A DNA stretch of 64,000 bases, taken from Pomacea canaliculata (Eukaryota; Mollusca; Gastropoda; Architaenioglossa; Ampullariidae). Made by a program: the position numbers and the translations under genes. Within the stretch, counting starts at the first letter, position 1. The number at the start of each line of letters is the position of its first letter. A model generated the notes under the pieces. It ran no database searches. It was given only the letters and a program-made list of their open reading frames with translations, and was not told the origin of the DNA. This document shows, in pieces, positions 52,449 to 63,979 of the stretch. The DNA lies in NCBI RefSeq assembly GCF_003073045.1, contig NC_037599.1:5344247-5408246 (forward strand), read 5' to 3'.

Positions 52449-53634
52449 CAAAAGTTAAATAGCGAACTAAAATAATGTGCTAGATAAAGTCGTCTATCTT
52501 TATTTCAAGATTCATTATTTAGCTGAGGCAGTTTGCAATTGAAAATGTTTGTCTTTGCTGTTTTCTAGCAAAAGGTTCTGTTTGCTTTCCTTGTTAACAG
52601 ATGATGTCAATGATTACTGCTTCCTTTGCCCGAGCCGCATCACTTTGCTAGTGTTTATTAACATTGTTGTTTTTATCAACTCAGTACCCAGTCATCTGAC
52701 ACTTCATTTCTCTTATCAAAGTGGCTGTTAGTGTGCACATCCCGCTACAACCAGTAAGGACTAAATTGCACTGTACTCCATAATTTTTTAACATTTTTTC
52801 AGAAATCTAGTTGTCACGAGTTCTTAAATTAATGAAATTACCGAAAATATATTATAATGTCATGTTGGTGTTATTCTTTTTTCTCTTTTGCATATAAAAG
52901 ATATCGTCAAATCAAAATAGTGACAGGTTTTCATATACAAAATATGTCATAAAATAAAATAGAAAGCACGAAGTGTTTCTTTTAAAGAATAAGACTTCAA
53001 CATTTAATCATTAGTAATCTTAATTACTAAGGGAAGAGAGAATGTTTTTCTCTGTTATTTACGTACAAAGTTAAAGTAGAGAAAGAAGTAACAAGATGTC
53101 AAGAAGTATGTGTGAACCACAGGGTTTGTTTTATCTTCCCTGAACACTTACAACCCCAGTGAACCATCTGTAGGAACAGGTGAGGACCTTACGCAAGTCT
53201 GGAACCTCTCTTTATTATAAGCTAACCTCCTTAGTATTCGTCGATTTCGGATAGGGAGCTTAGATACAGCAGCCCTTGAGGTCCGTAACTAACCTGGAGG
53301 TAACTTTATCTCTGCCTCACGAGTACGACTCCGGATACTTGTAGTTTTGTCTCGCGTGCTATTTCTGAAACAAATGTAGAGATTTGCCAATTTCTTTAAA
53401 GAGAGTCACTTCCTGCAAGTTTCTGTCCATTCATAAATGTTCGCTTATTAGTTGAAATAAAGTGGTCATTACAGAAAAGTAAGTGTCATTATTTTCAAAT
53501 TTTGTGCAAGATATACTTCTGCGCAGTTTTTCTTCAGGTCTACTTCTTCCTGTCAATTTTTTTGCTCTGTTTTATTAAGCAGTCGATAACAAGTGCATCT
53601 TTCCTACCTTTCTTTCACTTTTTGACTGCGCCTT
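52449..53634 (+). repeat. Duplicated 3' flank of copy B
   Basis: Paralogous to the flank of copy A up to about 53112. The part 53113-53560 aligns with 60553-60970 downstream of copy D (shared: CTAACCTGGAGGTAACTTTA, CCAATTT and CTCTGCAGTTTTT-type blocks). No gene is supported. Confidence 0.65.
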
Positions 53635-53855
53635 CCCCATGGAGGAAAAGCGGTCCGGTGGCGCAACGGTTAGCGCTGTTAGCGCCTGTCACCGATACAG
53701 TGAAGGTTGGCTGCCCTGAGTTCATTTCTCGTCTCGGGCATGCTGTTCTTTCTCTGCACGTGGCATCTGTTTACAGGGCTGGCTGCTTGCCGTAATATAG
53801 CCTTAGCTGCTGACACGGCGTAAAACACCAATTCCCCCCCCCCCCATGGAGGAAA
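53635..53855 (+). mobile_element. Complete tRNA-derived SINE with 14-bp target-site duplication
   Basis: CCCCATGGAGGAAA flanks the insertion (53635-53648 and 53842-53855). The 193-bp body starts AGCGGTCCGGTGGCGCAACG, with a perfect A box (TGGCGCAACGG) and a degenerate B box (GAGTTCATTTC). It continues with a non-tRNA body containing CTGTTTACAGGGCTGGCTG and ends GGCGTAAAACACCAATTCC plus a C-run. Same family as 22139-22366 and 3771-3917. It lies within flank sequence duplicated beside other copies but is absent from them, so it inserted after the duplications. Confidence 0.9.
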
Positions 53856-53887
53856 GCTCCATGCTGATATATTCCCCATCCGAGTCA

Positions 53888-54500
53888 TTGTCCTACATGC
53901 TGTTCAGACCTGTGATATGTAGAAGCAGAAAAATACAACAGTTTTATAAGATACATGTGCAAGTGAGTGTTAACTGGTGTATTTCAAGATCAAATAACCG
54001 CAATATTTAAAGTAGCACCTAGAGAAAAAGAGAACTTTTCAAAACATCCAAGGGAGACCAACACAATGCGGGCTGATGTGGACTTCCGGAGCAGGTCTTG
54101 GACAGTTTTTTTCTCCCTTGTCGTGTGTCAGTTATAATTATCAACAAACGTGTTCCTGTGACATAGAAGGACCGGAGAAAACACTTCTGTAGAATTGCAT
54201 ATTGATCCTAATTGTCCCCGTACCGCTGTTTGACTTCCATCTGCCGAGAGATAAGAAATAATCAGTTAATGATCAGAATGAAGGAAAGTCGATCTGATGA
54301 TACCTGGTACACAAGTCAAGTGTCAAAGAAGTTTGGAAAATGAAAGGTTGTGGATAATAAACAAAGCAAGCACGGACAAAAAAGTACAAAAAACATACAA
54401 AACAACAACTAAAGCACAACATCAAGCAGATCGAGAACAAGAAGAACCCTGTGATGCAGGACAGGCTCAGACATTTATGCATCGATCATGTATCTGTCCT
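53888..54500 (+). other. Remaining 3' flank of copy B and start of copy C remnant
   Basis: Paralogous to 47313-47690 up to about 54245. The rest resembles the intron-3 sequence preceding exon 4 in other copies (AGCACAACATCAAGCAGATCG, and the CAGACAT...GCATCG block), so copy C begins as an intron-3 piece. No coding segment. Confidence 0.55.
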
Positions 54501-54511
54501 TGCTTTTCCAG

Positions 54512-54723
54512 TTTTCTATTAAAGATTTTTGAGAAATATAGTTTTCATCTTCATCCACACCAGCTGGAGACTACATTACGAGGAACCGCCGCCTCACCTG
54601 GCTCTGAACACTTTCGACGGAGGATGGGGATCAGAGAAGCTGGTGCGATCACCTCTCTTGTTCCTGCAGGTTTGCCACCCGTTTTATTTCACACTGACAG
54701 CAAACACTTCAGACACTGTTTAC
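54512..54723 (+). pseudogene. PAN-sushi-galectin copy C: isolated galectin exon 4
   Basis: This single exon has the usual TTCCAG acceptor and GTAAGC donor and encodes the galectin core: HTSWRLHYEE, then FDGGWGSEKL. Its 5' half is one base out of frame relative to copies A and B, so the frame from the acceptor does not reach the core. The last Arg of the W-E-R signature is Leu. I find no exons 1, 2, 3 or 5 nearby: the upstream side is flank plus SINE, and the downstream side loses similarity before exon 5. It is a dead fragment. Confidence 0.75.
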
Positions 54724-56396
54724 GTAAGCATATTTCAAGTCAGTCACTTGCTAATAGTTATTTATGGATTCACTTTTTATGAAGTAAGAGTACACAACAG
54801 TCCTGTTAAATTTTCTTTTTATACCCGTATTTTCACCTAGACATTTAATGTCGAAAGTCAAGAGACCCAACAGATTTTTAAAATGTACCTTTATTTTAAT
54901 TAAGAAGAGTATAAAGAAACAAACAATGCTTTGGTTTGTGGATATTTGTTTTCATGATTGAAATTCAATGAAAATGATGTTCCAGTCATTAAGGTACAGA
55001 ATGGTTTTCATCCGTTATGACAATCATGACAATCGACTTACTTCTTATGTCAACGCAAAAGATGAAAGGGGATAAACTTGTGAGAACATTCGAAGCTTAT
55101 TTATTACACACGCAGTCGTTTCACGGTTGTAAAGATCATGACTAAAGTCACTTTACTGTGGACTACAACTTCTATCACAACACACACATAGTCCTATTAG
55201 TTGACACAAGGGCTTGTAAAGGTTGGTCGGTGTCGTACCATGCGTATACCTTGTGTGAATATTTGTGGGTTTAACTGTTGCTTGACCATCTGTGTGTGTG
55301 TGTAATGATCAATTGGCGTGATGAAGGGGAAAAGGAGCGATTTTAGAAGATGGCATGGTGAAGACCGGAAGTCTTTGTGAAGAGCAATTCCATCCAAATC
55401 AGTAGTAATAAAAGGACAAGATACATTCCGAATAAAAATTGCTGAAGATAGAATCACTGTCTTGGTCTCGGGATTTTCGTAATGAATTCGCTGAAATGCT
55501 GCACACTGATTGCCTGGAGCGAAGAAAGCTAGCCGATGAAACTGATGCCATGTCGTGGACTTCAAACTTTGTTTATTATTTATTTACCAAGCGATCTGCA
55601 CAATAAGACCACTCTTCGTGGCTCTTTTAATGATTTTGAAAATCAGTCATGCACGCCTGCCGCAATCCCTTAACATGCATATTACACTTGGTTTAATCAG
55701 TGCATCTTCTTGTTAAATAAAAACTTTTGAAAGGATGGAAGCTGAGTCTTAAGTGTCAGCAAATCGACTAATGGAAAAGAAATACATTGAAAACAAAATA
55801 AATCTTGAGAGACAAGAAAATAAAAATGTTTGAAAAATCTTACAGCGTTAACGTTAACGACATTTGTTTTTAGCAGCCTAACAACATTTGTTTTTACCAG
55901 CCTCAGAACAAAACACCCGCCTCTGTCTCCTTCACAAAGAAGGACAGAGCAGTTGTCGAAGTACCAGCGAGACTGAATCAAGAGACACTGTGTTGGCAGA
56001 GCTGCTTGTAGCTACCCGTGTTCTTCAGAAGGTAAATCAAAATCTGTTGTTATTTATCAAACTAAATATTCTTAAAGTACTTTCTAAAATTCTAATTTTT
56101 TTTAGAGCAATCATCACAAAGCAGGCCAGACACTTTCTCTCGTCCTCAATCATCGACATGGTTTGTTCTCTTTAAAAACGGCAGAGGTTAAATAGGAACA
56201 GGTAACTGATAACTTGTCATCTTCATGTACTTTTAATTGTAAACCATAAATGACAAATGACCGACTTGATTAGTCCCAGTGGGAAATGTGCTTGGTTGTT
56301 TGTATTTTCTCTGGAAGCGAGTAACTGGTAAGAATTTTATACCTCTAGGACGATGGGAAGCAGGTGAAAAATCGAATACAAAAGTTCAACCAGACA
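54724..56396. other. Spacer between copies C and D
   Basis: The first 500 bp retain similarity to intron 4 of copy B (GACATTTAATGTCGA, GGCTTGTAA...GGTTGGTC). Beyond that nothing recognisable is present. Confidence 0.5.
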
Positions 56397-56511
56397 GACA
56401 GGCAGACACCTTAACTATAATGACTACCTATACGAAACTTATCTACTGTTTACCTGCTTATCTAAATGATCACAATTAAATCTCTGTGACCCACTTAATT
56501 ATTTGTAGGTC
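56397..56511 (+). promoter_or_regulatory. Conserved 115-bp block upstream of copy D start
   Basis: Counterpart of 49405-49519. The TATA-like run is weaker (CTATAATGAC), while the ATTATTTGTAGGTCATGG end is identical. Confidence 0.4.
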
Positions 56512-58288
56512 ATGGATCATGTGACAGTCCTGGTGTCTGTGAGGCTGTGGTGCCTATTGATGACGTCATTGGATGGCACTGGAGCCACGACATTCCAGTC
56601 ACTAGGTGGCACTGGCTCCAGAACGGTCATCAGCCAGGAGAAGACAATCCAGGCTCGCTCTACGATAGAGTGCGCTGTTCTCTGCCGGAGGTTCCCATAC
56701 TGCATTTCGTTTGCATACAGTAACTCCACGTGCCGTCTGCATCCTGCGACCTCAACAGACTTAGAAAACAGGCAGCCAAGCAACACCAGGGACCAAACTG
56801 TAGCTGTTTTCACAGAAAAAAGTAAGAGACATGACATTTAGAAAAAATTTTCATGTTCTAAATTCAGATAAATTAAGTTTAGCTTGTTTAAGGTTTTTTT
56901 GTTGAATGATTTTTAAGTGATGGTAAAACAATTTTTATTTTCAAACAAGGAGATTTAGCAAGTCTTATATTCTTCTACACCTCACGTGAAAATGAAGACA
57001 TTTTAACCCCTTTTCGATGGTGAGGAGATCGGAATGAAAAAATGTTGGTGCATTTGTGACGATGCTTTGTCGCCACCCTGCTTTAATTAGACTTTCAATA
57101 ATTTAGGAAATTAATATTGGAAAATGGAAATAAATAACTAGCTAAAATTTCATACCTCTAAGTCGAGGGGAAGTGGGTGAAAAATTCGACCCACATACAT
57201 ACATACACACAAACATAATGAGTTAATTAACAGAGTATAAAGAGGTCGATTAAAATTCACGATTTTTGTTTCATTTCATTCTTTCTTCTTGTTTCGTCAG
57301 ACCCAAGCTGCAGTGGTATTCCTCTTGATGCTTCCCTGAAGGCAGTGACCATCCAGCGGTCCCTGTGGAGCGTGCAAGCAAACGTCACGTGTCATGACGA
57401 CTACTTCCCGTCTACACTGCAGGTCACGTGTGCGGCTGATGGGAAGTGGAGTGATGTACAATGTTTGAAGAGAGTGTGGAGATACCCGGAGGTAAGTGAT
57501 GAATACAGAAACGGTGGGAGATATGATACTTAATCGACTATGACTAGAATGAACCAAGCTACAGGAAGGAAAGACAAGGCAAATAAATAAAAATAAATTA
57601 ATAGGAAAGAAAGAATGGGTTTGTGATTCAGTGACGTACGAAAAGGGAAATCTTGAGGAGGAGTGATGGTTGCTGCCTCAGGCACCGCAAGAAAATTGCG
57701 TCTAAATATTTGTTTTTTTTAGTTTTACTTCGTTAGTATAAATAAAATGTTTATTTAAATATATTTCTTCTCTTTAATATTTGTATTAGTGCCACATTTT
57801 TGCAACGACTTTTCATCAATGAAATCGATAACAATCAGTTTGTGTAGACTCATCTTGAGTTGAAAATAATAAGCAAATATTTTAACTGATGATACCTGGT
57901 ACACCCGTAAAGTGTCATATCCATCAACGGTTTGTTTTCCATTTCTCTTTAGACAAAGGCGAGTGTTTTTCCAATTCCGGGAGCAGTGACCGTGGGCTGG
58001 TCAGCCTGCATCCAGGGAATACCTACAGCAAATACAGTGTAATTATGCAACAATCTTGATCTCTTATTTATCTCCAATCACCCGTTCTCTCTCCAATTTC
58101 TCTCTGCCTGCGCATGCGTAATATGAGCAGTTATTTCTTTTTTTATAGTATATTTGAAGTATATTTCTTTCATTTTAAAACCATACTGTGCTAGTTATAT
58201 GCAACGGTTACCACCTGTATTTCTTTATACTTCCATCAATCTATAAATACACGCATCTATAAGTAGTTAAAACATTTCCTAACTTCCA

Positions 58289-58310
58289 GAGAGAGAGAGA
58301 GAGAGAGAGT
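58289..58310 (+). repeat. (GA)n microsatellite in intron 3 of copy D
   Basis: Short GA array. It is followed by A-rich CAAAA units, at the place where copies B and E carry GACA arrays. Confidence 0.85.
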
Positions 58311-59029
58311 GGGAAAGAAATAAGACAAAAAACAAAAACAAAACAAAACAAAAACAAACAGGCAGATCGACAACAAATACAAACAGGCTCAGACATTATT
58401 GCATCGGTTACATATTGTTGCTTGCGTTTCCAGATTTAGGTTGGAAATCTATGACAAACCTGGCAACAACATCCTCATCCACACCAGTTGGAGATTAAAT
58501 ATCCCTACGTATCGACACCTTATCTCGAGGTGAACGATTTCTATGGAGTGTGGGGATCAGCGAAACTGGTGTTTTCTCCTCCCCTGCTCCTCCGTGTCTC
58601 CCAGCCTTTCGATTGCAAGCTGACAGTAAATACTTCAGGTATTCTTCACGTAAGTACAACTCAGTTTATTTACAACTCCATTTATTTATGAACAACATGT
58701 GAATGACACTATTGTCAAATTATTTCTGGACATGAATACTTTTATCTAGGCGTTTAATGACGAAATGTAAGAGACCCAAGAGTTTTGAAAACTGAAAACT
58801 TTAAAAAGATGAGTGTGAAGTAAGAAAAATTACTTTAAATGTGGTTATTGTTTTCATGAAATTTGTTTGAATATGTTATTAGGTAGCGAAATACTTTTCA
58901 CTCATTGTAAATCATACATTATCTTAGAGAACAGACATCACATCTATTGAGAAAATATGTGCAGTTGGCTGTTATTTTATGTCAACCAAAAGATGTCAAA
59001 GGTGGTAGCTTGCGAGGACAGCCCAATCT

Positions 59030-59120
59030 GAGTGAGTGAGTGAGTGAGTGAGTGAGTGAGTGAGTGAGTGTGAGTGAGTGAGTGAGTGAGTGAGTGAGTG
59101 AGTGAGTGAGTGAGTGAGTG
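59030..59120 (+). repeat. (GAGT)n microsatellite in intron 4 of copy D
   Basis: About 22 tandem GAGT units with one interruption, ending some 55 bp before exon 5. Confidence 0.95.
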
Positions 59121-59296
59121 AAGGTCCACAAAACCAGTTTATCATGTCACCTGTCACTCTCATGTCCATGTTTCAGATCTTCATGGATCACCAGTTCTTT
59201 GGTGACTGGACCCTGAAGGTACCTCTGTCTTCATTTTACTACATCACCGGTTCTGGTGATGTCAACTTGACGAAAGTGGAGGCTTGGTGCAGTTAG

Positions 59297-62149
59297 ATGT
59301 GAAACTTTTATTTATGCTCGTTAATATTCATTCAAAATAATGAATAGAGGAGCCAAGGTCTGCTAATGTTTTTCCTTGCTGCTGGAAAGTAAATATCCTC
59401 CTTTTTCATCGGTAGAGGAATGTGTCGTAGACTTATGATTCAGGGCTTCTGCTAAGGCTAAATTCCTAACCCTTAGAAATCTGAAGAAGGGGTCCCAGGC
59501 TAACTCTAAGGGGTCCCTTTACAGTGTGAAAAAAAGTCAACAAATCAACTACTTTGTTCAACTGCCTTTCAAGCACACAAAGCACTGTAATCAGTGTAAT
59601 GTAAAGTCAGAAATGGCGAGATTTCTGTGCCATTATGTCTGTGCAAGCATCTGTGATGAGCTTATGCTCACTGTACTTGGGGTGCTCACTTTCTTTCCGT
59701 TTCTGAGACGATGATTTTAACCACGCTGTCAACGACATCTTGGATATAGTTAATAGAACTCTTCCCGGTAAGGGAAAAAACTCAGTGCAAGGGAAGTTAC
59801 TCTCACCTAGTAGCAGACGACAATAGATATGGCTATGATGTCAGACACTACACTTACCCAATTTTGTATCTGTTCTTCGCCCAAATTTGAGGGGGTTCCC
59901 TGGGACCCCACTGACGAAAATTGAAGGGGTCCTCCGAACTTTTAATGCGTACTGTACCCAATTTTTTTCGTAAGCCCTGGACTTATGATGTTTCCACCGC
60001 GTAGCCTTATCACTTTTCTTGAGTTTATTTCTATTGTCCCCTTGCTGTTTTATCAGTCCAGTGTCCAGTCATCTGATTTTTTTTTTACTTCTACAAAATG
60101 GCTATTTATATGCAGGAGTAAATCTTATTTGTATTTAAACTTAACAAATTAACTTAGATCATTTTATAATTATGGTAGAGAACACGAACCATATAGCACT
60201 ATATTGTTATCATCATTTCTTTAAGAATCTAGATGCTTTGAGTTTTGTTGCCGCAAATACTTAAAACCCGTTTATAGTAATTGTTTTAATTAATGCGGAA
60301 AACACGATGCCAATTGTACCTGTTGGTTTGTTTCAGCTGGTTTTCACGAAAGAATAAAAAAAAAATCAAAATAGTGAAAGGTGTCTTCGTAGACGCAATT
60401 TGTGTCAGAAAATATAGCATTAAGAAAAATTAAAACCTACCGACATAAATTAAGAGTAAAGTAAAATCTTGTTATTGATATATAATTCTAAATTAATGTA
60501 GAACAAAGAGTAAGCAGTTTCAGGTCTGTATTTATAGACTTCAGGATTATGCAAACCACAGAGTTTGCTTTCTCTCCATTGACCACCTATAACCCTAGTA
60601 AGTCATAATTATAATGATACAGGTGTTTATAGGTATGATAAGCACCACTACAATAAGTCAATCTCTTTGGTCTTTGCCGGTTTCATTTTTCACGGACCAT
60701 CAATCCTTTAGGTCCCTTAGCTAACCTGGAGGTAACTTTACCTCTACTCAATGGTTACTGGCTTCTGATCCTCAAAGCTGCTGTTTCTAAGATGTAAAGA
60801 TTTACCAATTTTCTGAAAGCACCAGTTCTTGCATGTTATTAATTACTAAACCCTTTTTGTACTGTGTTTCAATAAAGTCAGTCACTACGGACCAAAGAGT
60901 GTCATTTATTTTTCGCATTTTCTACAGTGTGCTCCTCTGCAGTTTTTACTCCATGTCTTCTTTTACTTGTCAAAGTGGAGAGGAGTAAGAGACAGAGATC
61001 TCCCGTCTGTTATTGATTCAAAGAAACTATTTTCTTTTTTTAGTTTGTTCCAAAGATCTTGCAGTCCTCTTTATTGTGAAGCTTTTATGTGGTTGGATGA
61101 AAGGTCCGCATGTGTTGTATTTACTGTTACCTAGGTCCGCAGCAAGACAGTAGGTCCTAATTATTTAGTTTTTTTTTTCCTGTAAATGAGTTTGCCATCG
61201 TGGCATTTGGTCTACTTTTTTAAAAACTAAATGTTGTCTGCTTCTGACCGAACAAAACAGAAAGCGTGGGTGTAGGTGGAGTGGTGGAAGTGTCACTCGG
61301 CCTCTTCAAGCCATCATGGTCAGGGCTTTGAGCCAACATTGTTCTGAGAATTGTTCCTCGTTCATCTTGGTCACGTGATTACTTTCTTGCGCTTTAAGTT
61401 TTCTGTTGGTCGATTGGTTGTTGAACCCTGTAGCCGATCGAACGGAGCGTGGCTTTCATCAACTGTCTACGGTTGCAAGAGTGAAGCGTCAATAGAAGCA
61501 CATTTTATTGTTTATTTCGAGTTTTGAGAAAACGCCTCCTGTGATCTTATACAGCTGAACATGAATGCCCCTTCATGTCGATTCTTGCAGAGAAAGGGTG
61601 TTTTAGTCCTGTTACTAAGCCAACAGAAGGTAAGAATTCCTGTGTAGACAAAGCATATTGAACAAAGCAACAACTGCTGAAGAAAAAGGCAAAAAAAAAA
61701 AAAAAAACTGTTTCGAAATTGTCGAAAACTTTTGTATAACCGAGGAAACAAGAAATGCTTCTGTAGAACTTGATACTTGAAACTATTTGTGGAGTGGACA
61801 TGGCGCTCCAAGCAGGACCTTGTCACCTCTACCCAACAGAGGTCTAGACTGCGAACCTTGTCACAGCTGTGACTATCCAGCTATTCTCCTCGACACCAAT
61901 TCGAAACAGTTTGTCATCTGGTGTCAGTCAAGGGACGAAAGAAAAAAAGAATAAATAAATTCCTTCTAAGGATTCTAAGAAGCAAAGCATCTCTTTTCAG
62001 TTTTGTTTTGTTCCATAGGTCTTGTGGGTCGTTTAGTTGTCGAGCTTTTATGTGGTTGGTGGAGAGGTCTGCGAGTATTGTATTTGTCCGCCAACAGTAC
62101 AATAGTACTTTTTTCTGTCATCGAATTTGCCGTAGTGGTTTTTAGTTCT
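59297..62149 (+). other. Spacer between copies D and E with duplicated flank segments
   Basis: No gene supported. 60553-60970 aligns with the copy B flank, and 61030-61500 aligns with sequence before copy B (48300-48780). A second copy of part of it (CTTTTATGTGGTTGG, GTATTGTATTT) abuts copy E at 62000-62100. An A-rich run lies at 61690-61707. Confidence 0.5.
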
Positions 62150-63596
62150 GTCCGTGTGGAGGAGACAATCCAGCTCGCTCTAGGATAGAGTGCGCTGTGC
62201 ACTGCAGACGGTACCCGTACTGCACTTCTTTCACGTACAGTCGGACTGATTCCATCAGTTATCTCCATCCTGTCACATCAGGAGACACGCAGACGAGCAA
62301 GACTGCTGTGGTTTTCACAGAAGAAAGTAAGAAGTTTTTAAAATTAAAAATATTTACTACAATCAGCCCAGGTTTGCTTACAGAGCACGTATTTAAGGGC
62401 AGATAATTTAATATTTACTTTTATTTAATTTTTTAGGTGATCATTTTGAAGCGACGAAAAAGAAGTAAAGTTTATTTTTAATCGACAATTTGCTTTTATT
62501 TCATGAGATCCAAGCTGCAGTGGCATTTCTCCTAATGATTCACTGAAAACAGTGACCATTCAGCGTGCAAGATAACGTGTCACGTGTCATGGCGACTACT
62601 TCCCGTCTACACTGCAGGTCACGTGTGCGGCTGATGGGAAGTGGAGTGACGTACGATGTTTGAAGAGAGTCTGGAGATACCCGGAGGTAAGTGATCGAAT
62701 ACAGAAATAATCTTCTGGAAATAAAACGCATAATTAGTTATGATTATAGGGAATCAAAATGAATATAAGATAAATACATAAGAAAGAAGAAAAGAAATGA
62801 TGGGTATATACAGCGTGCAGGAAGGAAGGAAAACCCTGGTGAAGGTGGTCGCCTAAGGTGAGGCAAGTACAGGTTGTGTGAAGATATTTTGATTTTACTT
62901 CTTTAGTATAAATAAACTGCGTCTCAAAACACACTTACTCTTTTATATTTTACTTACGTGAAAATAAGATGCTTGGTAATAAAACCTTTATCTACTCTTC
63001 AACAGTTGATGATTCGCAAGTGCCACACAAACTTCATGTTTAGGATACCGATAACTCTGAGTTTGAAGTTTTCTCTTGTCTAACGAATTTTTTGTCTAAA
63101 GATAAAATGTTTTAATTGATGACACCTGTCAAGTGTCATATTAATTAAAGTCTGTTGTTTTTCATTTGACTTCAGACAATGGAGGAAGGGGTCGAACGTC
63201 AGGTCTTCCACATACCGGGTACAGTGACCGTGGGGTGGTCAGTGTGCATCCAAGGAATGCCTACGGCAATCACAAAGTAATCAGACAATAATCTTGAATC
63301 GCAGTTAGTTTAATCCTCTCATTTTACGCATGCGTATTGTGCGCACGTTCCTATTTCTTCTTACGTTTATTTAAGTGGCTTTTTCATATTTAAAAATTTC
63401 ATTCATCATCCCTTCTTCCTCTGCTTCCGTCTCTCATATGTTATTTACATTATTTTTCATTTTCTTTACTTTGATATATCTTAATGCCCTAGTACGAGGT
63501 TTTGATACAGTTTGTGTAATTAAACATAATTAAACACCACGGTCACATAAGTACGGAAATGAAAGGTGGTAGAGAGTAAAGACAGACAGACAGACC

Positions 63597-63670
<74 letters not shown>

Positions 63671-63979
63671 ATAAAGCAAAACATCAAGCAGATCGAGAAC
63701 AAGAATCACATGACTCAGACATGCTCAGACATCCCTGCATCATGCATCGGTATTTGTGTTTCCACAGTTTTACGTTGGAAATACGTGACACATCTTGCAA
63801 TGTCATCCTACTCCACACCAGCTGGCGACTACATTACGACGAACCGACGTCTTACCTTGCGGTGACCTCTTTCGACGGAGGATGGGGGTCGGAAACGCGG
63901 GTTGGGTTACCTCCCCTGCTGCTACAAGTCGGCCAACGGTTTGATTAAGCTGACAGCAAATACTTCAAACATTGTTCAC
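62150..63979 (+). pseudogene. PAN-sushi-galectin copy E: mosaic, multiply broken, runs off the window
   Basis: Exon 1 remnant (62150-62326): the signal peptide and start are missing, replaced by flank repeat. One base is lost at CCAG|CTCGCTC, and the fourth PAN Cys is Ser. Exon 2 (62508-62686): a 14-base deletion between AGCG repeats plus two added bases nearby restore the frame but leave an in-frame TAA; the acceptor is TCATGAG rather than CATCAG. Exon 3 (63176-63276) is intact. Exon 4 (63768-63979) loses two bases after TTTGAT, giving an immediate TAA. Exon 5 would lie beyond the window. Exon 1 resembles copy A, while the 3' part of exon 2 through exon 4, with introns, is very close to copy B. 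Intron 1 is only 181 bp. Confidence 0.8.
63579..63667 (+). repeat. (GACA)n microsatellite in intron 3 of copy E
   Basis: About 21 GACA units with one GACC variant, at the same relative place as the array in copy B. Confidence 0.95.

Larger units (their letters stand above)
56512..59296 (+). pseudogene. PAN-sushi-galectin copy D: five exons, frameshift in galectin exon 4
   Basis: Exons: 56512-56821, 57301-57491, 57953-58038, 58434-58649, 59177-59296. Exons 1 and 2 are intact and nearly identical to copy B: signal peptide, PAN with four Cys, sushi with ADGKWSDVQC. Exon 3 is five codons shorter (TKASVFPIPGAVTV), with phases preserved. In exon 4 the segment between HTSW and the CCTTATC block is two bases longer than in copy B, which throws the galectin core out of frame and leads to TGA a few codons on. 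In the shifted frame the core would read VWGSAKLV, so Glu and Arg of the W-E-R signature are also lost. Exon 5 (IFMDHQFFGDWTLKVPLSSF) is clean and ends TAG. A truncated PAN-sushi protein could still be secreted. Confidence 0.75.

Noticed and set aside
55888..56175. Possible extra exon of a lectin copy between C and D
   Set aside because: The translated frame shows no PAN, sushi or galectin resemblance and lacks the exon boundaries used by the family.
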